This document shows positions 11,440 to 23,095 of a stretch of DNA of 64,000 nucleotides, in pieces. Position 1 is the stretch's first letter; every line of letters starts with the position of its first letter. Origin of the DNA: Piezodorus guildinii (taxonomy: Eukaryota > Arthropoda > Insecta > Hemiptera > Pentatomidae); NCBI GenBank assembly GCA_023052935.1, contig CM041292.1:176410111-176474110 (forward strand), written 5' to 3'. The position numbers and the translations under genes were made by a program. Below the pieces are notes generated by a model. The model was not told the DNA's origin and did no database searches. It saw nothing but the letters and a program-made list of their open reading frames with translations.

Positions 11440-11905
11440 CGAAAGCTTTACAAAAGGTTTATCTTCAACATAACCACAAAAGGCTTATCTACATGATCAT
11501 CATAAGGCCAATATAGACTTATGGGGTTGAGATTCGGGGCTTTACTATACCATCAAATTTTTCTCATATCCAAAAACCTTCGTAAAATCATAAATTCTCC
11601 ATACTTAGTAAAGGAATAAAGTCATCAATTATGACTTTAATTTTCTCTATTTTACTAACTTAGCCCGAACCAAGTACTATTCATTCCATAACAAATTTCA
11701 TTCTATCCTCGTATTCCTCCTCTGAACCGTCTGAGAAGAAGATGGCCTAGAGACCTTCTCTATATTTCTTGGATGTTGCCAACGGATAGTTACTCTACAA
11801 GTGTATCCTGTCATTTTCTATATATATTTTTTCAAATTCTCTAGAAATATTAAATAAAAGAGTTGCAAATATCAATAAACATAATAATAAAACAAAAATT
11901 GTTTT
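11440..11905 (+). pseudogene. Jockey relic, ORF2 3' end and 3' UTR
   Basis: Plus-strand remnants of the Jockey ORF2 C-terminus: a segment resembling KRLIYMIIIRPIWTYGVEI, then QKPSKNHK-like decayed sequence, then the RRLRRRWPRDL-type ending near 11745. The UTR has AATAAA-like signals near 11850-11880. Many frameshifts and stops. The same 3' end recurs in several copies across the window. Confidence 0.7.
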
Positions 11906-12110
11906 TTCCCTGATGGATGCCTAAAGATTCAACCATGCCTTGAGTACTTGGAAAAAGCAAATAGTTAAAAAAATACTATAACTCTTCACGCTATTAAATA
12001 AAGGGCAATAGAAATAATATTTACTCGGAACGACAGAACGTTAGAGTTTGTATTTTTTTTTTCTTTCCAAAAAAGGTAAAATGAAATAAACTTCATGAAA
12101 GGGGCTGGTA

Positions 12111-12420
12111 TTGAAGGTGAGGGAGAGAGAAGATCCAATGAGCAGCGGATCTTATTTTATTCTATTTCCCGCTCCCTCCACTTCCGGTGGGCTTAGTGAC
12201 GTCACCAACTACTGGCTTAGTGACGTCAGCAAGGTCCAGCGTCCTTTCTTCCGCTTCGCTAACCTGGTTACGTCAACTGCTCCTTTATCCTCTTACTCTA
12301 TTTACCCTTTCATTTTTTTTTATTTAACTTACCTTTTTTTTATATTATATTTACTTTTAGTTTCTCTTTCACCAACCCCAACTAAGCCAGAATAGCAGGG
12401 TGGGTTTTCCGGGTTGTAGA
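12111..12420. promoter_or_regulatory. GC-richer patch with three CRE-like sites
   Basis: Two perfect TGACGTCA octamers (12197-12204 and 12221-12228) sit in a 24-bp direct repeat beginning GGCTTAGTGACGTCA, and a third, weaker TTACGTCA is at 12268-12275. The patch is clearly less AT-rich than its surroundings. CREB/ATF-type bZIP factors bind this octamer; binding here is inference. A 94-codon ORF spans it but resembles nothing I know. It may be a promoter, an old mobile-element end, or chance. Confidence 0.35.
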
Positions 12421-12639
12421 GTGTCGATCCAGCGGATGCTACAAAAAGTGCTTCAATGAAAGAATTGTGTCTCAGGAAACCAGTTTATGTCCCATTTCCA
12501 TTCCATTATTTGCCCTTGCAAGTTTTTTTCTCCTCATCAGATGAATTTTCAGTTCAGTCATGAACCAAGCTTAGTTTATATTCCTCTTATGCTATAATCC
12601 GTTTATAGGAATTTTTTTTAAATTTGACAATTTATGTTT

Positions 12640-13535
12640 TTAAAAAAATCCTCGGAGCAGTATTCTTGGATCCATTCTTTACACAGTCTTTACAGCTGAT
12701 TTCCCTTCCCATCCTTCCACCTCCCTTTTTACTTATGCTGATGACACCTGTGTATTATCAGTCAATATTGCCACTCCAACAATTCAATCCCTCATCATAG
12801 AATATGAAGCATGGTGCCAGAATTGGAGGATAAAAATAAATTCTAATAAATCCCACCAAATAACCTTCACCCTGCGCCGTAAACCGATGACATCCTGCCC
12901 TACAGTATCCTTCAGTAACACTCCGCTTGTCCCAGTTGAACAGATCCGATATCTAGGAATCCATCTAAGCAAACGTCTTCTTTGGAATCCTCACTCAAGA
13001 CTGAAATGACAAGAAACTGATCGGCGTTTTCGACTACTCCAACACTTACCGGACAAACGCTCAAACCTTCCTCTTAACTACAAAAGACTCATCTACATTA
13101 CTATCATACGGTCTATATGGACTTGCGGGGTAGAGCTTTGGGGCTCTACTCAACCATCAAATTCTTCCCTTCTCTTATTCTTACAATAAAATCCTTAGAA
13201 AATTCCTCAATGCTCCTTATTTTGTCACGAATCAACTCAAACGTAAAGACCTAAATGTTTCCTGTGTTGCTGGCTTGGCCCGAACCAGGTACCACTCCTT
13301 TCATGACAAACTCCATTCCCACTCTAAACCACTAGTTTCAAACCTTGCTACCTGCTACAATACCTGATAATCCTCGGAGGCGTCTGAAAAGAAGATGGCC
13401 CCGAGACCTTCTGGTTGAGCATAGTTATTGGAGATCTGCTAATGGGCAGTATCTCTACTTGTGAATCATGACAGCATCACATTTACTAAATGTATTTTAT
13501 TTTACAGTTGTAAATATCAATAAAAAATTTTTTAA
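12640..13535 (+). pseudogene. Jockey relic, 5'-truncated, from RT motif 5 to 3' end
   Basis: Starts near ILGSILYTVFTAD and includes the catalytic-type YADD near 12737, then WCQNWRIKINSNKSHQITF, QIRYLGIHLSKRL and LIYITIIRSIWTCGVELW. Several stops and frameshifts follow. The 3' UTR ends near 13535 in an A/T-rich run. An imperfect ATGTTTTTAAAA-like sequence flanks both ends (12633-12645 and about 13533-13546), a possible target duplication. Confidence 0.8.
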
Positions 13536-13539
13536 AATG

Positions 13540-14640
13540 TTTTAAAAGGAAATAATAATTATTTATTTATTTTTTTAATTAATTAATAATTATTTATTAA
13601 TTTGTCTTTAGAGCTTCCCTTACACTAGTGGTTCCCAACAAAATACTTTCGCGGACCCCTTCATTCAGTCGCTCCAATGACAAGGTACCGCAAAATCCTT
13701 AAAATAATTAATTTATACTAGGCGTTGCAAGTGGCTAAAGCGCCAACGTCTCATGTTCACTTCCAAATGCAGAAAAGGATAATGTTAAGCTTAGGAGGCT
13801 AGCTAAAGCGATACGTTAAGTTTCAGGAGCAATGAATTTGAATCAAAATGGTGGGGCATTAGCATTAAGTTCAATTAAGTTAAAAGTTGATTTTAACTAT
13901 AAAATATTGAATTACTATAACTTAAAACTAAAAAAAAATATAAACATTTATTCAAACCTTCATAACGAAATCGAATATTGTCTATTAAATTATACAAGGC
14001 TATATCCGTTGTTAATGTTTCGAGACCTGGGGCGTTTCAGGGTACTCTTAACATTAACAATAATTATGAGGGCTGGTTGTTTACAAATGTAGTAGACTGT
14101 ATTTGAAAATAAGGGTTATATTATGGTATTAGGTTACAATCTGTATCTAGGATGGTTAGTTAGGTTGCTATATAGTTTAAATATGGTTTAATTTTACTAT
14201 TGCTTAACATATCTGAGCTCGGGTGGGGCGGTCTCTTGTCTTGACTCAGTTCCTGGGCTGGCCGGCGCACAGTGGTTAAAATATGGAAAAACCTAGTAAC
14301 ATGAACCTTTTTTTAAAACATATCTCGACTCGTTTTTAATAAACAACATCCCAAACTATATTTCTACTAAAGCTTGAACCATAATTATCTCCAGAATTGG
14401 GGATATTGATTTACAAAGGTAAGCGATTTCTACAACTCTAATAAACCCATCATTTTACTTATAATTATTAGCACTCGAGTGCCTACTTAGGGAATAGTTT
14501 CTTATTTTTCACAAACTTTTGAAGTATCTGATATCAGTAGAAGACCTTCAAAATTTTATGAAGAAGGTTGTAGGTTTTTAGACCTTAATTCAATTTTTAT
14601 CGATGGAAATATAAAAGGTAGCTACACTTACGCGATCGTA
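13540..14640. other. Mostly featureless, one hAT-TIR-like fragment
   Basis: At about 13623-13700 the sequence AGTGGTTCCCAA followed by CGCGGACCCCTT resembles ends of non-autonomous hAT elements in many animals; no partner TIR or 8-bp duplication found. The rest holds no recognised gene. Confidence 0.35.
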
Positions 14641-14724
14641 CTTATACCTTTCGTTAGTGCACATCATACCATCATATCATACTATATCATATCATATCCC
14701 ACTGTTTCCTTTAATCATACCCCA

Positions 14725-15240
14725 CTCATCACTGTAGAGCAAATACGATACCCTGGTCTTCATCTTGACAAACGTCTTACAAGGAATCCTCATACAAGAC
14801 TTATACGACAAGAAGCTGCGCGTGGATATCGACTGTTACAACACTTACTTGACCAACGATCAAATCTCCCTCTTTGGTTAAAAAAAAAATCATCTACACA
14901 ACTATTATCAGACTTTTTTGGACTTATGGCATTGAGCTATGTGGGTCCACTAGACAATCGAATTCCTTCTGCATCCAATTCGTGCAATCCAAAATCCCTC
15001 GACAAATCCTCGACGCTCCTTACTTTGTTAACAACAATCTCATTCATAGAGACCTTAGTATCCCACTAGTTGCAGAAATTGCTCAAAAAAGATACACCTC
15101 CTTTCATTCCAAATTACCAGGTCATACTAACCCCGTTGTCCGTAAACTGCCATCTACATCTATTCATATAGGCTTCGATACTTGCTAACCAAATAAACAT
15201 TGAAGTTCTACCGCTCGGTAGACTCTTCTCAAAACTTTTT
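14725..15240 (+). pseudogene. Jockey relic, ORF2 C-terminal fragment
   Basis: Begins at VEQIRYPGLHLDKRL, then RLIRQEAARGYRLLQHLL, then TTIIRLFWTYGIELCGSTRQS, and ends near 15190. One A-rich indel (run of A near 14880) shifts the frame. It is 5'-truncated like most LINE copies. A CATAT-rich low-complexity run (14655-14700) precedes it. Confidence 0.8.
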
Positions 15241-15720
15241 CGAACCAATGTTCTGTAATAGCTCATTTACTTACTGTATTATGAACAATAAGTAAATGAT
15301 ACCATACATACCGGAAAACAAAATTTGTCTTGTGTTTTTCAAGTAGATGAGTCTCTTCTAGTCAATTGTAAGATTAGCCTGTCCCCTAAGTGTTGAAGCA
15401 GCAGAAAAAATAGTAAAGATAAATATTTAAAAAATTCAAGGAGGAGAAAACTAAATTTATGTGATGCTTGTAGCATATTGCCCTCATTGAATGCTACTTT
15501 TAGTTTTTTCTCCTAGACTACATTCTATATTTTACAGTTGTTTTTATTTAATTATTTCCATTGTTCGAAAACTATCCATTACGGTAGATATAATCTTTAA
15601 AAAGTTTTTCTAAAATGAAAAATATATATCAAAATAGTGCATAAAGAAGAAGGGGGAACTAAAAAGTTTTTAATATAATAAAGTGCTAATTGAACTCGAA
15701 TTAATTTTTCTCAATGTATT
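15241..15720. other. No recognised feature
   Basis: AT-rich sequence between a Jockey relic and the foldback element; ends in a TA run at 15725-15746. Confidence 0.5.
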
Positions 15721-15746
15721 TCTTTATATATATATATATATATATA

Positions 15747-15812
15747 GCATTTCCAAGTCAAATTCAACCATTTCCAAGTCAAATTCAACCTTTTCCAAGT
15801 CAAATTCAACCT
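15747..15812 (+). repeat. Left terminal 21-bp tandem repeats (x3)
   Basis: Three units of TTCCAAGTCAAATTCAACC plus two spacer bases at the extreme left end of the foldback element. Possibly transposase-binding sites, by analogy with subterminal repeats of other DNA transposons. Confidence 0.9.
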
Positions 15813-16084
15813 TTTTCGATTTCAATAAAATAATAAAAATCAAATTAACATGATTTTATGTTTTAATGGTTATTTTAATTACACCTTGTGTTTTTAACCC
15901 TTGTGGCTTGTTAAATGTTCCCAGGGGCTATGTTCTACATATAATTAGTCACGAATATAATAATAAGTATAACCGATACTTTAATTTTAAGACATTTGCG
16001 ATACAAGGTCTGGTAGTCGGATTAGCGGGATTCGTTTTATTTTAGTTTTATAATCGCGGGCGAAAATATTATCAATAGAGGTTT

Positions 16085-17290
16085 ATTTTAACTTTTTCGT
16101 ATTTATTGGATAGTAGGCTCAGTAGCTGCGTTCCCAAAGGTTCGTTACCGATTACACTATTAATTTTAATCGCGCTCGCTCAAATATGGGTTTATTATCA
16201 CTTTTTCGTATTTATTGGATACAAGGCTCAGTAGCTGCGTTCCCAAAGGTTCGTTACCGATTACACTATTAATTTCAATCGCGCTCGCTCAAATATGGTT
16301 TTATTATCACTTTTTCGTATTTATTGGATACAAGGCTCAGTAGCTGCGTTCCCAAAGGTTAGTTACCGATTACACTATTAATTTTAATCGCGCTCGCTCA
16401 AATATGGTTTTATTATCACTTTTTCGTATTTATTGGATACAAGGCTCAGTAGCTGCGTTCCCAAAGGTTCGTTACCGATTACACTATTAATTTTAATCGC
16501 GCTCGCTCAAATATGGTTTTATTGTCACTTTTTCGTATTTATTGGATACAAGGCTCAGTAGCTGCGTTCCCAAAGGTTCGTTACCGATTACACTATTAAT
16601 TTTAATCGCGCTCGCTCAAATATGGTTTTATTATCACTTTTTCGTATTTATTGGATACAAGGCTCAGTAGCTGCGTTCCTAAAGGTTCGTTACCGATTAC
16701 ACTATTAATTTTAATCGCGCTCTCTCAAATATGGGTATATTATAACTTTTTCGTATTTATTGGATACAAGGCTCAGTAGCTGCGTTCCCAAAGGTTCGTT
16801 ACCGATTACACTATTAATTTTAATCGCGCTCGCTCAAATATGGTTTTATTATCACTTTTTTGTATTTATTGGATACAAGGCTCAGTAGCTGCGTTCCCAA
16901 AGGTTCGTTACCGTTTACACTATTAATTTTAATCGCGCTCCCTCAAATATGGGTTTATTATAACTTTTTCATATTTATTGGATACTAGGCACAGTAGCTG
17001 CGTTACGGGGGGTTCTTTCCCGACCATTCTATTAATTATTCGTACCCCCGATCAAATATGGGTTTATTATAACTTTTTCGTATTTCTTCGCTATTAGGCT
17101 CAGTTGATGCGTTGCGGGGGTTGCTATCCCAATTATTCAATTTATTTTAAGTGCTCTCGCTCAAGAAGAGGTTTATTTTAACTTGTTCGTATTTACTGCA
17201 TACTAGGCTCAGTCGCTGCGTAACCAAGGACTCGTTACAGATTATACTATTAATTTTAATTGCGCTTACTCAAGTAGAGGTTTATCAAAT
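16085..17290 (+). repeat. 109-bp satellite array, left arm (~11 units)
   Basis: The landmark AGTAGCTGCG recurs at 16121, 16230, 16339, 16448, 16557, 16666, 16775, 16884 and 16993, an exact 109-bp period, followed by two more diverged units. Outer units are nearly identical; the innermost three are diverged. One inner unit (near 16993) matches the subfamily amplified in the right arm. Confidence 0.95.
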
Positions 17291-17519
17291 AAGAATGTAC
17301 TTATAAAATCGTTCTGTTTAGCTGATTATTATCAAACTCCAAAATATTAACCAAAAAGATAACTTACTATCCTGAAAAAAAGGATAAGCGGTAACTCAAT
17401 ACATGAAAAGTTACAAAAAACACGAAATAAACATAAATTAGACCAACTGACTAAAAATACATTAACGCATTCACTAACAAAACTCCCGAAACACAAATAC
17501 AGAACTTAGCATAAAAAAG
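17291..17519. other. Central unique segment of the foldback element
   Basis: About 230 bp of AT-rich sequence between the two satellite arms, with no coding potential seen. Confidence 0.7.
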
Positions 17520-18520
17520 AAACACGAATTTATAATAAACCCATAATTGAGCGAGCGCGATAACAATTAATAGTGTAATCGGTAACGAACCTTTAGAAAC
17601 GCAGCTACTGTGCCTAGTATCCAATAAATACGAAAAAGTTATAATAAACCCATATTTGAGTAAGCGCACGAATAATTAATAGACTGGTCGGGAAAGAACC
17701 CCCCGTAACGCAGCTACTGTGCCTAGTATCCAATAAATACGAAAAAGTTATAATAAACCCATATTTGAGTGAGCGCACGAATAATTAATAGACTGGTCGG
17801 GAAAGAACCCCCCGTAACGCAGCTACTGTGCCTAGTATCCAATAAATACGAAAAAGTTATAATAAACCCATATTTGAGTGAGCGCACGAATAATTAATAG
17901 ACTGGTCGGGAAAGAACCCCCCGTAACGCAGCTACTGTGCCTAGTATCCAATAAATACGAAAAAGTTATAATAAACCCATATTTGAGTGAGCGCACGAAT
18001 AATTAATAGACTGGTCGGGAAAGAACCCCCCGTAACGCAGCTACTGTGCCTAGTATCCAATAAATACGAAAAAGTTATAATAAACCCATATTTGAGTGAG
18101 CGCACGAATAATTAATAGACTGGTCGGGAAAGAACCCCCCGTAACGCAGCTACTGTGCCTAGTATCCAATAAATACGAAAAAGTTATTATAAACCCATAT
18201 TTGAGCGAGCGCGATTAAAATTAATAGTGTAATCGGTAACGAACCTTTGGGAACGCAGCTACTGAGCCTTGTATCCAATAAATACGAAAAAGTGATAATA
18301 AAACCATATTTGAGCGAGCGCGATTAAAATTAATAGTGTAATCGGTAACGAACCTTTGGGAACGCAGCTACTGAGCCTTGTATCCAATAAATACGAAAAA
18401 GTTATAATAAACCCATATTTGAGCGAGCGCGATTAAAATTAATAGTATAATCGGGAACGAACCTTTGGGAACGCATCTGCTGAGCCTACTATCCAATAAA
18501 TACGAAAAAGTTAAAATAAA
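17520..18520 (-). repeat. 109-bp satellite array, right arm (~9 units, inverted)
   Basis: Same unit in reverse orientation with 109-bp period (GTAACGCAGC at 17705, 17814, 17923 and on). About five consecutive units (17642-18190) are virtually identical and belong to a subfamily marked by GGTCGGGAAAGAACCCCCC. The outer units resemble the left-arm majority type. Confidence 0.95.
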
Positions 18521-18784
18521 CCTCTATTGATAATATTTTCGCCCGCGATTATAAAACTAAAATAAAACGAATCCCGCTAATCCGACTACCAGACCTTGTA
18601 TCGCAAATGTCTTAAAATTAAAGTATCGGTTATACTTATTATTATATTCGTGACTAATTATATGTAGAAAGGCCCCTGGGAACATTTAACAAGCCACAAT
18701 AGTTAAAAACACAAGGTGTAATTAAAATAACCATTAAAACATAAAATCATGTTAATTTGATTTTCATTATTTTATTGAAATCGA

Positions 18785-18895
18785 AAAAGGTTGAATTTGA
18801 CTTGGAAAAGGTTGAATTTGACTTGGAAAAGGTTGAATTTAACTTGGAAAAGGTTGAATTTGACTTGGAAAAGGTTGAATTTGACTTGGAAATGC
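18785..18895 (-). repeat. Right terminal 21-bp tandem repeats (x5)
   Basis: Five inverted units of the same 21-mer. The copy number differs from the left end (3), showing slippage or unequal exchange. A chance ORF reads through them as repeated NLTWKR and is not a gene. Confidence 0.9.
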
Positions 18896-19955
18896 TATAT
18901 ATATGATTTTTTTTTTTTTTTTTTGGATCGAGTTTATGTTATCCCCATTATTTTTGTTACAACGTCGCTCATCCCAACACACCTTGCTGAACTGTTGGTC
19001 TAGGCACAATACGAACCTCTATATCTACTGAGCCCAAGACCCTTCATGTTCAGATTTTTTATATTACGTAAATAACCTTTTAAATGTAATATAATTTAAG
19101 AACCGTAGACCTTTATTAAGGGTTTTTGAACTCGTGTCTAAAAAGATCTCTAGATTTAGCCCTGAACTGAAGGAAATATAAAGAAGATGAAAGGAGCAAA
19201 AATGTTTTAGAATTATAAATTAAAATAAGACTCGCAATTCCTAGCAGTTTACGCTATATAACCTTCACCTCTTGGGAAAGGATTTCATTTTACAAAATAT
19301 TTTAAAAAAATCTAAGCCTTTTTAATATTATTTACAAAAGAAGTTCCATTAACTCTTTTTCGCTCAGAGGAATAAAATAATAGACAAATATAGAAAACAA
19401 AACGTCTCACTTTATTTCACAGTCGTCTTGAATTATATTAAGTTGGCTTTAGAACCGGGTTTATATTTTTTTATAATCCTTCTCTGACAAAAACAGAGGT
19501 AAGCTTTAAAAAAGGAAGAAATATCAAAAGATTAATTATGTTCTTGTCAAAATACGAAAGGATACAGGAAGAATCTAATTAAAATTAATGTACCGTGGCT
19601 TGAAAAACAGGAATTACAAACAAAAAATCTAGATTTATCTTAAAATTTTAAATTAATATAAAAAAACTATGTTTGTTGAAAAGTAACTGTATCTTGATAT
19701 ACCACGTACTATTGAAAAGTTTACCTATAGTTCATATTTTCAAAGAGGATTTATGAAGCTAAATTTTCCATCCTGTTTTTTTCAAGAAAATGTAAAATTA
19801 TTCACTTTGAATATTTACTTAATATTCGTCAAAAAAAATATTACGTAGGTATAAGTTATTACAGTAATAAATTTGTAAATTATACACCACTACCTTTGGC
19901 GTTCATGTCCTGAGACAGGCTTTTTTAGCTTTTATCGTCTAGCGTCTATCACTAC
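18896..19955. other. AT-rich stretch, nothing recognised
   Basis: Begins with a TA and poly-T run. No ORF, RT motif or clear repeat boundary. Confidence 0.5.
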
Positions 19956-19959
19956 GATA

Positions 19960-20689
19960 ATAAAATTTCATATTTGAGACAACTATACGACTGAAATGTT
20001 ACAGCAACTTTTTCACTAAAGTTAGAAGACCAAAAGTGGTACTTTATACTATGCAGTTTGCGCCTTTTTGCGATTTACTTATAAACAGCTCAAACGATTA
20101 TGATTAAACTCACCATGTTTATGTAAAATTTAATGAGCTTTAATATCATGTAGGTTTCATTCTGATTGAAATAGCCTGACAGGGCTTGAATGCCGATATT
20201 TTAAATTCCTTCCTCTAAACTACCTTAAATTTTGTACATTCCAAAAGATTAACCATGTCATCCTAAAAAAAAAAAAATTATAAAGGACTGCTAAATGTAC
20301 AAGTTGGACGAATTTTATGATCAACCAAGGGATAACTACAATATTTCTGTATGTAACTTTTGGTTTTTTGATAATAAGAACGGTAATAAAGACGTATAAT
20401 ATACCGTTAGAAAGAGAAAAATTATTATCTAGCACACAAAGTTGTCAGCGGTAATATTAAGTGATAAATAGAGAATAAATTTATTACTGATTTACAATTT
20501 AATATAGTTATATTATTTAATCTAAATCACATGATTCCAACGGAAAAGAAATATTCGTTTTATTAAAATCAAATTAAAATAGGTTTCGAATTTTAGTATA
20601 TTTAATAGTTTTTAAATTTATTTTAACAGTCCAGGTAAGTAAAAGTCGTGTGTTGCCTGCACCAGATTTTTTAATAATCCATTAAATTA
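19960..20689 (-). repeat. ACTTACC dispersed repeat, minus-oriented arm
   Basis: Holds the family blocks in reverse: the GACAACTATACG segment, the GAAATAGCCTGACAGGGCTT segment, and at its inner end the AGGTAAGTAAAAGTCGTGTG and CACCAGATTTTTT motifs. Continues as a plus-oriented arm at 23127 after the TIR element inserted between. Confidence 0.75.
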
Positions 20690-20817
20690 CACTCCTGGAC
20701 AAATTAAAGTGTACACACAGATTTTCATTAACAGAATTTTAAATTAATAATACCTTATTTTCCATAGGTCAGTTTTGAAGTAAAAAATAAAAATTGCATT
20801 TATTAAATATATTTAGC

Positions 20818-21012
20818 TGGGAATAAAAAATCCTTAGTTATGCTGTCCTTCGGAGGGGACGTTAAAAGGTGGTCCCGAGCCTGTGCGATATCAGGTGCTC
20901 GTTAAAGATCCCTATCCTAATAAAACCTGGATAGGCAAAATTTAGGACTCCCACTGTAGCATCGTCCGACTAGCCATAGTAGCATAAAGTGGCGTTAAAT
21001 AAATAAACAAAC
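20818..21012 (+). mobile_element. SINE-C fragment (3' part)
   Basis: Matches the 3' two-thirds of the SINE-C copies at 41640-41935 and 44655-44940: AAAATCCTTAGTTATG, GGTGGTCCCGAGCC, GTTAAAGATCCCTATCC, GGACTCCCACTGTAGCATCG, ending GGCGTTAAATAAATAAACAA. The tRNA-like head is missing. Confidence 0.8.
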
Positions 21013-21056
21013 AATATATTTAGCACAAGAAAATGATTCAATTGATCAGCTGATCA

Positions 21057-22187
21057 CAAAGTTTGCCACAATAAAGTGGACACGTAAAATAAAAATTTTT
21101 AAAACATAAATAATAAGCCAATTTCAACAATGTATAGTTTCTCCTTTGTTATCGATGACTTGTAATAAACCATCATAGAACAACGCGGATTTGTCTTTTT
21201 TTCTTTTAATGCTACAGTGGGATCATTAACCGCTTTCTATAATTATTCATCTGAATTGAACGATCCCTTCAGGTAGACTTCTTGGGAGAGACTCTTTCAA
21301 TAGTTCTCGATTAGATTTAGGCCTGTAGAGCGATCCGGCCACTCGAGCGTTTGTATATTCATCTCCGAAAATCAACTGTTTAGTAGCTTTTGATACATGG
21401 ATAGGAGCATTATCTTCAAGAAATTTAAAATTTCTGTCAGCGAAGATAGTGTCCAACCATAGTAACAATTTTTCTCCGACTAAGCTTAAATAGCTTTGGC
21501 TATTAGCTCTCCTTTTATTATTTTAAGGAGATAATCGCCAGATGCAGTTAAGGCGCCCCAAACCATAATACCTCCTCCTTTCATCTGTCACTTTGGATGG
21601 TTAAAATATGTTGTTTTTTTTTCCACTTTTCATATACCTAAATTCATTTTCTGGACCTTCTTTTGAAAATTTCTTTTTATCAGTGAAAACAGTCCTTTCC
21701 CAGATAAACTCACCCATGGATAGCCATTTCCGGGCTTTGGCGACCCTGATCTCTTTGTGTTGTTTTGCCAGGGAAATTTTTTTTCTCGATTTTGTTCCAC
21801 TTAATATTCATTTTCGGAGGAGGCTAAATTCAAATTTTCGTGATGTGACCATTTCACTATCTTTTGCCAAACAACGAATTTCGTTTTTTATTCTTAATTC
21901 TCCCCTTCTTCCCAACTTAGGAGGGGGTCCGGGCTTCTTTTTAATTCGGTTGTAGTCCGTTTGAACATTTTAGCCACCGATGAGTGGGAATGTCCGAATT
22001 TGTCTTCAAAAACTCGGTAACTGAACCCTTAGTTCACCTCTTTCTTAACTCTTTCAATTAGATACTAAGAATTGACCATCTTCATTAATTAGAGGTGCTT
22101 TTTTCTATAAAATTTAAAAAAAAAACTGACTTTAATCTGTCATATTTGTTGATTTCTCGCGGTGTACACTTTATTTTGCCCAACTAT
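21057..22187 (-). mobile_element. Dead Tc1 copy nested in the TIR element
   Basis: Inner terminal repeats (around 21059 AGTTTGCCACAATAAAGTGG; around 22186, inverse, TAGTTGGGCAAAATAAAGTG) bracket about 1.13 kb with a degenerate minus-strand transposase. The end sequence shares the AAAGTGTACAC core with the outer TIRs, so the two are related families. Confidence 0.7.
21230..22090 (-). pseudogene. Tc1 transposase pseudogene
   Basis: Minus strand. Recognisable segments: FGHSHSSVAKMFKRT (paired-like DNA-binding region) near 21990, VAKARKWLSM near 21730, FTDKKKFS near 21680 (first catalytic Asp), LEDNAPIHVSKATKQ near 21410 (second Asp), and EWPDRSTGLNLIENYW near 21320, where the usual SPDLNPIE has become STGLNLIE. 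Multiple stops and frameshifts make it non-functional. Confidence 0.8.
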
Positions 22188-22329
22188 AATTTGTTTATTT
22201 TATAAGATTTGGATTAAAAGAAAAGATAACAGTGTCTTATTTCGATTTATAACTTTTTAGACTCTTAAAACTTATTTAAGACAACATTAAAAACAACTAA
22301 GGCTAGATGTTTCATCAGAGAGATACTTT

Positions 22330-23095
22330 TATAACCCATTATCTTTATAATAAGGATTGTACACTAGACAACTGGACCAAAAGGGAATACCTCACAATGT
22401 TGCGGTTGCATTAGGAAACGATGGGAATAGAATTGACCAATTAATGTGCCTCCTTTCTGAAATGGACTTTTATAAGAGGATTTGAGGACTTACTTTATGT
22501 TTATTTATTTCTATTTATCTTTATTATTATTTTTTTTTTCCTTGAATATTGTCTACTAATATAACTTGATATATGTTTATTTTTTACTAACGCTGTCGTA
22601 TTTATTTTTATTATAGATTATTCTTATTCTTTGTTTAAATCAATATTATTATTTAATATTGAAAAAAAAAAAAAAAGTTTGTCTAAATTAATTTTCTAAA
22701 ATGAGCGTATCCGGGACTATTTATGAGTGTATTATTTGTAAATTATGTATTATCTGTATGTATGTATTCATGTATTATGGATGTATTACTTATTATGTAT
22801 ATCATTATTGTCTATTATGTATTATTATTTGTTCATAATGTATTCGTTCATTTTGTATTATTATTATTTGTTTTAGTGTATTATTATCATTTGTTATATT
22901 GGTTCATTATTTATGTTAATTAATATTATTATTTAATATTTCAACTAAAACCATAATTGTCTGTTTTTAAAAAAACGTGTATCTTATAGTGAGTTAGGTA
23001 TTATATATCTAAGTGTATCTTATAGTGAGTGTATCTGGCACTGATGACCAAGATGTTTTGTGCCAATAAATAAAACAAAAACCAAAAACCAAAAA
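22330..23095 (+). other. Possible non-LTR 3' end plus TATTA-rich low complexity
   Basis: A short coding-like piece near 22350-22485 (NWTKREYLTMLRL, then GNRIDQLMCLLSEMDFYKRI) is followed by T-rich and TATTATG-rich sequence. The end near 23035-23095 has GTGCCAATAAATAAAAC and an ACCAAAA-rich tail, like a LINE or SINE poly(A) end. Family not recognised. Confidence 0.35.

Larger units (their letters stand above)
15747..18895. mobile_element. Foldback transposable element with satellite-filled arms (3149 bp)
   Basis: The two ends are inverted copies beginning GCATTTCCAAGTC, each flanked by TA-rich sequence with TA adjacent. From the outside inward each arm has 21-bp tandem repeats (3 left, 5 right), about 300 bp of unique sequence, then tandem 109-bp units (about 11 left, 9 right) in opposite orientation, around a roughly 230-bp centre. 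No ORF of note, so it is non-autonomous. The plan resembles Drosophila Foldback elements, which also have long inverted arms of tandem repeats, but I cannot show homology. TA flanks would fit Tc1/mariner-type mobilisation; this is inference. Confidence 0.8.

Noticed and set aside
12111..12395. 94-codon ORF over the CRE-like patch as a gene
   Set aside because: Low-complexity hydrophobic end, no homology recognised, no splice or promoter support.
13832..14092. 86-codon ORF as a host exon
   Set aside because: AT-driven composition (Asn/Leu/Tyr/Ile), no domain, no splice signals.
16085..18520. CRISPR-like or other spaced direct repeats
   Set aside because: Units are 109 bp, contiguous and lack variable spacers; the genome is eukaryotic.
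18791..19003. ORF with repeated NLTWKR peptide
   Set aside because: It is the translation of the 21-bp terminal tandem repeats of the foldback element; no start context or homology.
22723..22923. 66-codon Tyr/Val-rich ORF
   Set aside because: Produced by TATTATG-rich low-complexity sequence.
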